Assembly (NCBI RefSeq): GCF_904846185.1
Contig: NZ_CAJGZQ010000007.1
Coordinates: forward strand, 1 to 64,000
DNA length: 64,000 nucleotides
Origin: Psychrobacter immobilis
GTDB lineage: Bacteria > Pseudomonadota > Gammaproteobacteria > Pseudomonadales > Moraxellaceae
Direction: 5' to 3'
The notes beneath the pieces are model-generated. The model worked only from the letters and a program-made list of their open reading frames with translations. It was not told the origin of the DNA and made no database searches. Below, piece by piece: positions 1 to 7,432 of this stretch. The stretch's first letter is position 1. Each line of letters opens with the position of its first letter. Position numbers and translations under genes: made by a program.

Positions 1-87
1 GCTTGCTGCTGTTCTGGCGGTTGAACCGGCAACAAATAACTCGATTAGTCTGTTTTGTTTATACCAACTTAGTTTGCTTTTTCTCAT
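1..87 (-). CDS. IS1016-like (IS1595 family) transposase, N-terminal part, runs off left edge
   Basis: The minus strand from 87 encodes 29 residues that begin MRKSKLSWYKQNRLIELF and continue VAGSTARTAAS with no stop before the window edge. I recognise this as the N-terminus of IS1016-type transposases of the IS1595 family, whose zinc-binding and helix-turn-helix region precedes a DDE-like catalytic domain (not visible here). An AGGATA ribosome-binding site lies just before the ATG. The presumed IS terminus, GGGGCTGTCCTAGATAAG, reads on the minus strand from 127. The family assignment is from memory of the family's N-terminus; whether the gene is intact cannot be judged. Confidence 0.75.
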   Translation of the reverse strand, partial: MRKSKLSWYKQNRLIELFVAGSTARTAAS

Positions 88-127
88 AGTGCTATCCTAA
101 ATAATTTTACTTATCTAGGACAGCCCC
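1..127 (-). mobile_element. End of an IS1595-family insertion sequence (partial)
   Basis: The stretch from the window edge to about 127 reads, on the minus strand, as an IS terminus (GGGGCTGTCCTAGATAAG), a short AT-rich leader and the transposase start. The G-rich beginning fits terminal inverted repeats of IS1016-like elements. The other end and any target duplication lie outside the window, so the exact border (125-127) is inferred. Confidence 0.6.
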
Positions 128-238
128 AAAGAGAATTACACCTCCTACCACCCCGCCTAGTAATCCATAAGTTCCTATCACCTTACCTTTAGGATAGATG
201 GGTACAGTAATTGTAGCGTTGATATCAACTTTACTCAT
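107..238 (-). pseudogene. Small glycine-rich membrane peptide gene truncated by the IS end
   Basis: A 43-codon ORF starts at an ATG preceded by AGAGGGG. It encodes MSKVDINATITVPIYPKGKV, then a hydrophobic glycine-rich segment (GLLGGVVGGVILF). Its last residues (GAVLDK and the stop) are read inside the IS terminus, so the original C-terminus appears to have been replaced by IS sequence. The remaining part looks like a single-pass membrane peptide. I do not recognise its function; a small holin-like or bacteriocin-like peptide is possible but unsupported. Confidence 0.4.
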
Positions 239-253
239 AAAAACCCCTCTTTA

Positions 254-269
254 GGTTTCACATGAAACA
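254..269. other. parS-like site (two mismatches)
   Basis: GGTTTCACATGAAACA differs from the parS consensus TGTTTCACGTGAAACA at positions 1 and 9. It lies 38 bp from a second identical core. parS is the ParB nucleation site for chromosome segregation. Confidence 0.6.
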
Positions 270-291
270 AAGAATCCTATGATGAAAACTA

Positions 292-307
292 CGTTTCACA
301 TGAAACA
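292..307. other. parS-like site (two mismatches)
   Basis: CGTTTCACATGAAACA differs from consensus parS at positions 1 and 9. It is paired with the site at 254-269, just downstream of the epimerase gene. Confidence 0.6.
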
Positions 308-321
308 ACCTTCATAAGTAT

Positions 322-1287
322 CTATGACTTTTGCTCTTCTAAAGCTTGCTTCAGTGTTGGCTGTTTGAAATCATAACCTGCGTCCTGTAATGCTTGCGGC
401 ACTACTTTTTGACCATCAATTAGTAGCGTCGACATTTCACCAAAAATTAGCTTAAGTAAGAAATTTGGCAAGGTAAAAAATGTTGGACGGTGTAGCCATG
501 CTCCAAGCGTTTTGGTAAAAGTATGATTGGTCACTGGATTAGGCGCAGTGAGGTTATACACCAGCACTGGCGTATCATTGATAGTTTCTAACGAGTGATC
601 ATCGGTAGTCTGAGTGTCCGCATAATTAGCAAGATGCTTTTCAATGATGAATATCACCGCCCCAACCCAGTCTTCACGACTGATCCAGCTCATGATTTGT
701 TTGCCATCACCTAACTGTCCACCAACGCCCATTTTAAATGGGGTTAATAACTTACCAAGCATCCCGCCATCAGGATGGATAACCACCCCAGTGCGCACGA
801 TAGCCACAGGCACGCCATGTTTAGTGGCTTTGAGCGCTAACTGCTCCCATTCATGACATAATTGATGGGCAAAATCAGTTTCAAAACCACTGCTTTCGGT
901 AAGAGGTTTATCGCCTTGTGCGCCATACCAGCCAATCGCAGAGCCGCTGACCATTAGCTTGGGCTTAATACTGGTGCGCTTAATAAATGCCAATAAGGAT
1001 TCGGTAGGCTTGATACGGCTGGCGAGCAACTGCTCCTTGCGCGCATCGCTCCAGCGCGAGTCAGCAATGCCTGCGCCTGCTAGATTTAAGATAACATCAA
1101 AGCTTTTATCCGAACTCGCTAGCTCATCGTAGGTCATCATGCTGATCGCTTCAGGATGCGTTTGGCTGCTATCGCGTGTTAGCCATGTAATGTGTAAGTC
1201 CTTATCCTGCGTACGATAACGTTTGATAAGCTCGTCACTAAAAGCACTGCCTAAAAAGCCTGAGCCACCACTGATTAAAATATTCAT
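322..1287 (-). CDS. yfcH: TIGR01777-family SDR epimerase (YfcH-like)
   Basis: This 321-residue protein is an extended short-chain dehydrogenase/reductase of the YfcH/SDR39U1 type, predicted to bind NAD(P) in the cytoplasm; its substrate is unknown. The N-terminus carries the Rossmann glycine motif (GGSGFLG, residues 7-13). A middle segment has SGSAIGWYG and the family-typical HEWEQLA. The C-terminal ~45 residues (FLLKLIFGEMSTLLIDGQKV) match the DUF1731 tail that separates this family from sugar epimerases. Length is normal (~300). It stands alone on the minus strand, with two parS-like sites just downstream. Confidence 0.85.
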   Translation of the reverse strand: MNILISGGSGFLGSAFSDELIKRYRTQDKDLHITWLTRDSSQTHPEAISMMTYDELASSDKSFDVILNLAGAGIADSRWSDARKEQLLASRIKPTESLLAFIKRTSIKPKLMVSGSAIGWYGAQGDKPLTESSGFETDFAHQLCHEWEQLALKATKHGVPVAIVRTGVVIHPDGGMLGKLLTPFKMGVGGQLGDGKQIMSWISREDWVGAVIFIIEKHLANYADTQTTDDHSLETINDTPVLVYNLTAPNPVTNHTFTKTLGAWLHRPTFFTLPNFLLKLIFGEMSTLLIDGQKVVPQALQDAGYDFKQPTLKQALEEQKS

Positions 1288-1310
1288 GTCCTACTCCCTA
1301 TATTTTTCGC

Positions 1311-1811
1311 TTATCTTTTAGTAAAACTTAATCCGTTATAGTTATCGTCTACTTTTTCAGTACTAACATCAAAATGACTTTTACATACTTTTGGTAAAGC
1401 AATGCGGCTGGCAATCGCTGAATTGATTGCGCCAAACAATCCTATACCAATCATAAAGGCCAGTAGCACGCCAACCTCTATCCATGAGTTGATGCCTAAA
1501 TATAGGATGATTGCACCCATATAACCTGCTGACGTTATAAACCCCACTAAAAATGTCGTGCTTAGACTCTTATGATCACCGCGCCATATATTCTTATAAG
1601 CGACGATAACACCCGTTAATAAAGCAGGAATAAAACCAAGCAGACCAACATATAGCAATGGCTGATAACCAATCTGCGCAAAGTCCGCATTCCTAAAAAC
1701 AAACAATAAACCCAGTTCTGAAATCAACCCACCAATCATACTACCAAGCCCTGCAAACAAAATAATCACTTGTAGATAAGGATACACACCTAACTCATTA
1801 TTCGTTTTCAT
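1311..1811 (-). CDS. Small four-helix membrane protein, unknown function
   Basis: The protein (166 residues from MKTNNELGVYP) has about four hydrophobic stretches: VIILFAGLGSMIGG, LLYVGLLGFIPALLTGV, TTFLVGFITSAGYMGAIIL and VGVLLAFMIGIGLFG. It is probably an inner-membrane protein. An upstream ATG at 1835 would add eight residues, but GGGAT lies at the right distance before the ATG at 1811, so I chose that one. The C-terminal tail is hydrophilic. I do not recognise a family. It lies 23 bp upstream of the epimerase gene on the same strand and may be cotranscribed with it. Confidence 0.6.
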   Translation of the reverse strand: MKTNNELGVYPYLQVIILFAGLGSMIGGLISELGLLFVFRNADFAQIGYQPLLYVGLLGFIPALLTGVIVAYKNIWRGDHKSLSTTFLVGFITSAGYMGAIILYLGINSWIEVGVLLAFMIGIGLFGAINSAIASRIALPKVCKSHFDVSTEKVDDNYNGLSFTKR

Positions 1812-1881
1812 TCTATTTATCCCATTAACATTCATCGTTAATTCAGTATAAATACGGCGTTGCCAAAGCCAATGAAATTCA

Positions 1882-1901
1882 TGTGGATAATTGGTGGATA
1901 A
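1882..1901. other. Tandem DnaA boxes
   Basis: TGTGGATAA at 1882-1890 is a consensus DnaA box on the minus strand. It is followed after two bases by GGTGGATAA (1893-1901), one mismatch away. They lie in the short gap upstream of the membrane-protein gene and downstream of the desaturase. Function unknown; two boxes alone do not make an origin. Confidence 0.4.
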
Positions 1902-1928
1902 GTATCTTGATTTTGTTTTGCCTACTGA

Positions 1929-2882
1929 TTAAGCAAAACGCTTACGAATAGGACAGTCACTATCATTACTATTTTGAGATTTATTCTTTAATTGGTTCCA
2001 ACGATGATTAATAAAATCTATGACGTTAACCATACTTGGCAATACATGTTCTTTGGTCAGATGTGGCGTTGCTGCATCTAAACGCTTGGCAAGCGTCGGT
2101 AAATGATTGGATGGCACAGCAGGAAAGAGATGATGCTCTACGTGATAAAGCAAATTAAAGGTCAGCAAGTTGACCAAAGGATTGCGCTCAGTTCGGGCGA
2201 TTGTCTCATCACAATCATGATGCACGCCCCACACCGCAATGATGCCAACACTGGCATTGGCCAACATCATGGTCAATATGTGATACATCAATACTTGCGC
2301 TAACATGGTCAGAGCAGGAACAGTTAAAGGAAATACGGTCAGTACGAAGGTAACCAAGACAACTAAACCAATCAAAGCAAACTCTAGCCACGCCAATTTT
2401 TGATTGCGACGGCTACTTAGACGCAGTCCTTGACGATAAATATCGAGTCGATAAGTTATCCCGCCGAGCAGCGCTTGCCACCATGAGCCTTTTGCTAGAC
2501 TGCCCTCAATGTCACTATCGCCCAATGGATTGCGGTGATGTTCCATATGGGTGGCTCGAATGCTGTGCAAACTGGTCATTAGTAGTACGCTGAGCAACAG
2601 TAATATTCCAGTAGTCGTGCTTTTAGCTGTCCCTAAACTATGATGATAACCATCATGGGCTTGGCGGAAAGCAGCAGCAAAAAATAAGTAAGAAGTCCCG
2701 CATGCTAAGACATACCATGAGTGGCTGGCGAACCACCAAGACAACAATAAAAACGGATAAGGCAAAATAACGTTGTAAGCGATTTGACCGCGCGTTAACT
2801 GGCGCAAGTCTTGCCACTCGACTGCAGCAACAGCCTTTTTAATGGCTGGCTTTTTATTAGCGTGTGTCTGATTGACTGTCAT
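1929..2882 (-). CDS. Membrane fatty-acid desaturase
   Basis: This integral membrane di-iron fatty-acid desaturase (317 residues from MTVNQTHANKK) has three histidine boxes: HDGYHH (76-81), HMEHH (112-116) and HVEHH (247-251), plus an extra HHDCDE near 221. Hydrophobic stretches lie around 40-72, 92-106, 167-192 and 200-220. Such enzymes introduce double bases in acyl chains to keep membranes fluid in the cold; the position of the double bond cannot be read from sequence. An in-frame ATG at 3008 would add 42 residues, but that stretch contains the palindromic operator at 2979-2998 and has no ribosome-binding site, so I chose the ATG at 2882 (2891 is also possible). The adjacent upstream gene is its probable regulator. 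Confidence 0.8.
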   Translation of the reverse strand: MTVNQTHANKKPAIKKAVAAVEWQDLRQLTRGQIAYNVILPYPFLLLSWWFASHSWYVLACGTSYLFFAAAFRQAHDGYHHSLGTAKSTTTGILLLLSVLLMTSLHSIRATHMEHHRNPLGDSDIEGSLAKGSWWQALLGGITYRLDIYRQGLRLSSRRNQKLAWLEFALIGLVVLVTFVLTVFPLTVPALTMLAQVLMYHILTMMLANASVGIIAVWGVHHDCDETIARTERNPLVNLLTFNLLYHVEHHLFPAVPSNHLPTLAKRLDAATPHLTKEHVLPSMVNVIDFINHRWNQLKNKSQNSNDSDCPIRKRFA

Positions 2883-2978
2883 TTTACACATCCATTTGTT
2901 ATTACTATTTTTTGTTGCTGCTATTTTATAGAAACTTATCTCACTTAAACTTAACTGGCTTTTATAGTTATTACATAT

Positions 2979-2998
2979 ATTTCTGTCAAAACAGAAAT
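2979..2998. promoter_or_regulatory. Candidate operator upstream of desaturase
   Basis: ATTTCTGTCAAAACAGAAAT is a perfect 8-bp inverted repeat with a 4-bp spacer, between the regulator and the desaturase start. The same ATTTCTGTCAA half recurs at 3619-3629, upstream of the regulator gene itself. This suggests one protein binds both places. Confidence 0.6.
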
Positions 2999-3034
2999 TG
3001 TATTGCAAATTTTTTATTTTAAATTACACAGCTA

Positions 3035-3553
3035 TTAACGTAAAACCTTTTTAATACTAGCGCCTAGTTTTAGGACTTTTTTGAGGATGCTTGTGGGCAG
3101 TTTAAGCATCTCAGATGACCATGTGGTTAGGGTACTAACGAATTCTTGGGTATCACGGATACGTGACTTTACCTCATTATTTTCATGTTCAAATTCAGGA
3201 CTGTCCATCAATTCTTGTAAGAACTGCACAGTTGGCTCAAGCTCACGCTTTTGTCGTTCAACCACAATGATGCGTGCCAGCTCCCAAACGTCAGTATTGG
3301 TCGTGAAGTGATCGCGACGATCGCCTAATATGGAAACCTTTTGTACTAAGCCCCAATGCTGCAACTCTTTAATACTGTTTGAGACGTTAGAGCGAGCAAC
3401 ACCAAGTGTTTCGGTGATTTCTTCAGCATTTAATGGCTTACCAATGATGAATAACAGCGCATGAATCTGTGACATGGTGCGATTAACACCCCACTGCGAG
3501 CCCATTTCACCCCAATGTAAGATAAATTTTTCAGTCACAGGATTTAGTTTCAT
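3035..3553 (-). CDS. GbsR/MarR-like transcriptional regulator
   Basis: This 172-residue DNA-binding protein resembles the GbsR branch of the MarR superfamily. The winged-helix region lies at about 35-85: NAEEITETLGVARSNVSN is the helix-turn-helix and GDRRDHF the wing. The C-terminal half is helical and probably dimerises. It lies directly upstream of the desaturase gene on the same strand, and a shared palindromic motif is found before both genes. The inferred role is control of the desaturase and of itself; whether it represses or activates, and its ligand, are unknown. Confidence 0.75.
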   Translation of the reverse strand: MKLNPVTEKFILHWGEMGSQWGVNRTMSQIHALLFIIGKPLNAEEITETLGVARSNVSNSIKELQHWGLVQKVSILGDRRDHFTTNTDVWELARIIVVERQKRELEPTVQFLQELMDSPEFEHENNEVKSRIRDTQEFVSTLTTWSSEMLKLPTSILKKVLKLGASIKKVLR

Positions 3554-3618
3554 GATTAATGTGTACTCTAATTTATAAGTTTTGATTATTTTATTTACTT
3601 ATCTTGCGCTATTCTTTT

Positions 3619-3638
3619 ATTTCTGTCAACAGTGAAAT
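3619..3638. promoter_or_regulatory. Candidate autoregulatory operator before the GbsR-like gene
   Basis: ATTTCTGTCAACAGTGAAAT shares its first 11 bases with the perfect palindrome at 2979-2998 and retains an imperfect GAAAT right half. It lies 66 bp upstream of the regulator's ATG. Confidence 0.5.
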
Positions 3639-3676
3639 TAAGAAGTAATATTCATCGTTTGGTTGAAGGTTATGCG

Positions 3677-4306
3677 CTAACGAATAACTAAACCCGTGGT
3701 TGCGTCACGAATTTGGCTCGGTAAAGTATAGCCTAGAGTGTCAGCCTGCAAGTAGCTGATTTGCTCGCCAAAATACCCATACGCATCAGTGAAAGTCATA
3801 GCAGGCGGTTGTCCTGATGGATTACAGCTTGTGGAAACCAATAGCCCAAATGGGTTTTGAACGTCGACCAGTTGTTGGCACAATTGACGAATCATAGGAT
3901 GCGCAATAACTCTAACCGCCACTGTTTGATGCTGCCCTGTGATCCAAGGAGGGATAGTCTTTTCAAGTGTCTGAGGGATAGGTAGTAGCCATGTATGGGC
4001 TTGCTTACCTTGTAGCTCTATACTGTCAGTATCTGCCTGCCAACTCTTGATGATTTGTTGGCGCTGACCTTCTTCTAAAGGCTCTAGTAACGGCTTTAAA
4101 CGCTCAGCACTGTCAGTAATGACGATCATGCCTTTGGCTTGTGGACGCCGTTTAATAGATAAAATACGTTGAACGGCTGCTTCGTCATAAGCGTCACAAC
4201 CGATACCCCAAACGCTTTCGGTGGGATAAGCAAGTAGCTGTCCTTCTTTAAGCCATTTGGCAGCTTGAGTGACAGAATCAGTAGTAAAAGATGTAGATTT
4301 TTCCAT
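3677..4306 (-). CDS. tsaC: Threonylcarbamoyl-AMP synthase TsaC (YrdC domain)
   Basis: This cytoplasmic enzyme makes threonylcarbamoyl-AMP from threonine, bicarbonate and ATP, the first step of t6A37 modification of ANN-decoding tRNAs. The 209-residue length fits the short TsaC form rather than Sua5. Motifs include AYPTESVWGIGCDA (21-34), KRRPQAKGMIVI (about 52-63) and the SxN-type loop STSCNPSGQPPA near 158-169. It lies close to dprA, a common arrangement in gamma-proteobacteria, but here a 344-bp gap with a MITE-like element separates them. Confidence 0.9.
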   Translation of the reverse strand: MEKSTSFTTDSVTQAAKWLKEGQLLAYPTESVWGIGCDAYDEAAVQRILSIKRRPQAKGMIVITDSAERLKPLLEPLEEGQRQQIIKSWQADTDSIELQGKQAHTWLLPIPQTLEKTIPPWITGQHQTVAVRVIAHPMIRQLCQQLVDVQNPFGLLVSTSCNPSGQPPAMTFTDAYGYFGEQISYLQADTLGYTLPSQIRDATTGLVIR

Positions 4307-4408
4307 GGTTTGAAGGCTTCAAAAAGGTAGAAATTTAAGCACTCATCATAACATAAGACTGAGAAAAATTAGGGCAGCGAAGTTTAAAGCGACCTTATTA
4401 GCAGCTAC

Positions 4409-4584
4409 CTAGGGCGTGTCATCAATCAGCACATTAGTACGTTTAGTGGTCTTAAAGTGGCTAAATTTTGCTAAACATCGTCAGTAATTTTGTCAATATG
4501 TTCATATTAACGGCAATTACTTCCTTGTTTATCTACAATTTTTCTCATTTTAAGCCTCACAATCTAATTGATGACACGCCCTAG
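4409..4584. mobile_element. MITE-like element with 18-bp terminal inverted repeats
   Basis: The gap between tsaC and dprA contains CTAGGGCGTGTCATCAAT at 4409-4426 and its exact reverse complement at 4567-4584, after which the ends stay similar (CAG versus TAG). The 176-bp unit has no ORF of note. The flanking TA at each end could be a target duplication. It looks like a non-autonomous remnant of a DNA transposon. I do not know the parent element. Confidence 0.6.
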
Positions 4585-4650
4585 ATTGTACTGTCGTCAA
4601 TCACTTGGCAGTAGATAGGTGAAAAGCCTAAAGCGATAGAAAGTACAATT

Positions 4651-5892
4651 TTAGACGCGCAAATACCGTCCGGCTTGCACACTAATGATGCCTAATAATT
4701 CAAGCTCCATTAACTGTCCAATCAGCTGCGGTGTGGCAAGTTTGGTAGCGATAATCAGAGCATCTAAATCCTGCCCGTGCCAATCAAGCTGCTCATACAC
4801 AAGCATCAAATGCTCTGGTACGACGATAGCACTGGGAGAAGGTTTAATATTGGATGATGCTAGCTTGCCAGTATCTGCAGTAGAACTGCTAACGTTTTCT
4901 GAAGGTTTTTCTGTCTGACTACGATTCAATGTAGATAAGACATTTGATTGAAATGAATGACTGTTATATGGCAACTGACTATTGATATCCTCTAGCACTT
5001 GCTGCGGATGATAAATTAAAGTCGCACCTTCACGTATCAGGTGATGACAGCCTTCTGCATTGCTATTATCAATATGACTTGGAATGGCAAAAACTTGCTT
5101 ACCCTGCTCCGAGGTTAAACGCGCGGTAATCAGCGAACCACTCTGAATGGTCGCCTCCGTCACAATCGTTGCTAAGCTCAATCCAGCGACCAAACGATTA
5201 CGCCGTGGAAACGTATGCTTATGTGGCATTGTATGCGGCAACAACTCACTAATAATACAGCCGCCTTGCTCAATTATTTGGGCAAACAATTTATCATGAT
5301 GATTGGGATAATTGACCTCAATACCCGTACCCATTACCCCAATCGTTCGACCTTGATATTCAGCATCTGCCTGTGCTAAAGCGCCTAGATGTGCTCGTTT
5401 ATCGACACCCATGGCAAGACCGCTGGTGATGATATAACCAGCTTGCGCCAAATATTGCGCGATATCAAAGGTGATTTTTTGGGCATGGGCAGTGGGTTTT
5501 CGGCTACCGACGATCGCAATTTGCGCTTGACGCAAACGCGCTTTATTGCCTCGGTAAAATAATAAGGGCGGTGGGTCATAGATTTGCGAGAGCTGTGCGG
5601 GATAATCAGGCTGGTCAGCAAATAGCAGACCATAGCGCCCTTCGATGAGCGCTTGCTGAATTTTATCGATGCTGGCTTGCGTTTGCTCTGGCTGTTCATG
5701 ACGGGCAAGATGGCTATGATGAATACCCAATTGCCGCCAAGCATCTACTTTGGCGTACCAAGCAAGCTCTGCTGTGCCAAAAGAAGTAATAAGCTTATGA
5801 TAAGCAGATAATGATGCATTCACCTCAGTCCACAGCGCCAGTACTGCGCGCTGCTCATCTGATAAAGAAGAAGTAACTGCCATCATAATCAT
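4651..5892 (-). CDS. dprA: DNA-processing protein DprA (Smf)
   Basis: DprA binds incoming single-stranded DNA and loads RecA during natural transformation. The 413-residue protein has an N-terminal helical region, then a Rossmann-like fold: IAIVGSRKPTAHAQ (about 125-138), TSGLAMGVDKRAH, GVMGTGIEVNYP and GKQVFAIPSHID (about 264-275). A linker rich in Ser and Asn follows, then a C-terminal winged helix (from about 355, TPQLIGQLMELELLG). ATGs cluster at 5883-5892, so the exact start is uncertain. It is followed upstream by the LysM gene, as in many relatives. Confidence 0.9.
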   Translation of the reverse strand: MIMMAVTSSLSDEQRAVLALWTEVNASLSAYHKLITSFGTAELAWYAKVDAWRQLGIHHSHLARHEQPEQTQASIDKIQQALIEGRYGLLFADQPDYPAQLSQIYDPPPLLFYRGNKARLRQAQIAIVGSRKPTAHAQKITFDIAQYLAQAGYIITSGLAMGVDKRAHLGALAQADAEYQGRTIGVMGTGIEVNYPNHHDKLFAQIIEQGGCIISELLPHTMPHKHTFPRRNRLVAGLSLATIVTEATIQSGSLITARLTSEQGKQVFAIPSHIDNSNAEGCHHLIREGATLIYHPQQVLEDINSQLPYNSHSFQSNVLSTLNRSQTEKPSENVSSSTADTGKLASSNIKPSPSAIVVPEHLMLVYEQLDWHGQDLDALIIATKLATPQLIGQLMELELLGIISVQAGRYLRV

Positions 5893-5962
5893 CTAGCTCG
5901 TATAGGCTAAGTTAGTATATCCCGTCCAAAAATGAGCATGTTCTCACTTATAGTGTACTCAT

Positions 5963-7060
5963 TTATAGATATGGCGGTGGTAACAGCTGGTCGCCGACGT
6001 TTAATGGTAGCTCTGAATCAAGCACATAAGCATAGCTAATATTATCGAAAGTATTGAATACCATGACCATACCGCTTGGCTCATTTGGTAAGCGTACTGG
6101 CGTGTCATTGTCTTTGGTATCGCGGATCAAGGCCCCTTTTTGATAGACAGTCAATACATCACCAGGCTTAGCACCATGGGTACTACCTAAATTGATAGCA
6201 ACGACACTACCCTTCGCTGCTGAGCTGATTGAGTCCATGACTCGGACAATCATACCACCACGACTGACCGTTGCAGGGGCTGGATAAAACACAGGTGGGA
6301 TAGAGTTATTCAACTCAACGAATACGCGATCACCTTCACGTACTTCTTTGTCGTAACTGTCGGTGAGCTGCAAACTGCTGACGCCGTTGGTTTCTGTCGA
6401 AGTAACCAAACCCGTCGCAACTTGCGTGACCTCTAAACCGATAACTTCTTGGGTTTTTGGCTCAACATATAGCTCTCCTTCACGGTAGATACCATAACGC
6501 TGACCGACGATCAGTGGCACACCTTTGGCATATACTTTATCGCCACTAGCGGTAATTAAGTTGCCTTTTTTAGAGGCCAATATATAAGGCGTGGTATTAA
6601 AATCTTGTGGATTAACGATGACTGTCTTATCTAACCAGTGTTGAATAGCAGACCACGGAAGCGGTGGAATACTATTGGCTGTTGAAGTGACTGAGACTGT
6701 GCTAGATACCACGTTACCCGTTAACTGCTTTTCAACCCCAGCACAACCTTCGCCAGTATCAACACCAATTAAGATCTTACCTTGAATCACGCATAAGATA
6801 AGGATGTCGTTAGGATAAATAAGATTGGGGTTTTTGATTTGCTTATTGGTTGCCCAGATCTCTTTCCAGCGCCACGGACTGTCTAAATAACGTCCTGATA
6901 TGTCCCACAACGTATCGCCTTTTTTGACGATATAGCGATTGGGCGCATCCGCTTTGATGGCTGGTGGTGGATTGTTAGCGTGGGCAGCACTCATTAGCAT
7001 TGCACTACTAAATGTCGTGATTAACAGTGCTTTTGCTATCGCTTTTAAGCTCATCTTCAT
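5963..7060 (-). CDS. Secreted LysM-domain protein
   Basis: The N-terminus (MKMSLKAIAKALLITTFSSA then MLMSAAHA) is a signal peptide, with likely cleavage after AHA. It is followed by a LysM domain (YIVKKGDTLWDISGRYLDSP, ending PNDILILC), which binds peptidoglycan. The remaining ~270 residues lack a catalytic motif I know. An upstream ATG at 7108 would add 16 residues before the signal; GGATAT just before 7060 favours the shorter form. LysM proteins of this architecture often sit next to dprA. Inferred place: periplasm or envelope; precise role unknown. Confidence 0.75.
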   Translation of the reverse strand: MKMSLKAIAKALLITTFSSAMLMSAAHANNPPPAIKADAPNRYIVKKGDTLWDISGRYLDSPWRWKEIWATNKQIKNPNLIYPNDILILCVIQGKILIGVDTGEGCAGVEKQLTGNVVSSTVSVTSTANSIPPLPWSAIQHWLDKTVIVNPQDFNTTPYILASKKGNLITASGDKVYAKGVPLIVGQRYGIYREGELYVEPKTQEVIGLEVTQVATGLVTSTETNGVSSLQLTDSYDKEVREGDRVFVELNNSIPPVFYPAPATVSRGGMIVRVMDSISSAAKGSVVAINLGSTHGAKPGDVLTVYQKGALIRDTKDNDTPVRLPNEPSGMVMVFNTFDNISYAYVLDSELPLNVGDQLLPPPYL

Positions 7061-7247
7061 TGTTATATCCACAATATGTACCGCTGTTGTCGCCACAATT
7101 AGTACCATTTAGATCTATTACTTAACCTTAATCTTTGACTGTCATTGAAATAGTGACAAGCAATGAGGGTCGTAAAAGGACTTAACCGTACGATTATCAT
7201 GACGCTTATAGGGCAGCTGTTCAGTGTAATTGGCGGGTATGATTACT

Positions 7248-7284
7248 AAAAAAGCGTCTAGCAAAATCATGAGTCGCCGACGCT
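7248..7284 (-). terminator. Terminator after thrC
   Basis: On the minus strand, AGCGTC (from 7284) pairs with GACGCT (7258-7253) and is followed by a run of T (7252-7248). It lies about 150 bp past thrC. The rest of the 324-bp gap shows nothing else I can support. Confidence 0.5.
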
Positions 7285-7432
7285 GTTTCTAATATTACAA
7301 TTATATCTACCATAACACAATCATAAACACTTTATTACAATGGCGTAACCTTTATATGAATATTATTTCTATAGTTCCTCATTGAAATTTATAGACTTCC
7401 TCATGAAAATAAGCATTAAAATCAACTCTGAT

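Noticed and set aside
644..856. Plus-strand ORF opposite the epimerase gene
   Set aside because: It is a shadow of the real minus-strand gene, without a ribosome-binding site. The same holds for the many other antisense ORFs in the window.
2983..2994. CTGT-N4-ACAG as a LexA/SOS box
   Set aside because: The spacing is too short for a LexA box (CTGT-N8-ACAG). It is part of the longer palindrome assigned to the regulator.
2883..3008. Upstream extension of the desaturase
   Set aside because: It contains the palindromic operator, has no ribosome-binding site and adds no recognisable desaturase sequence.
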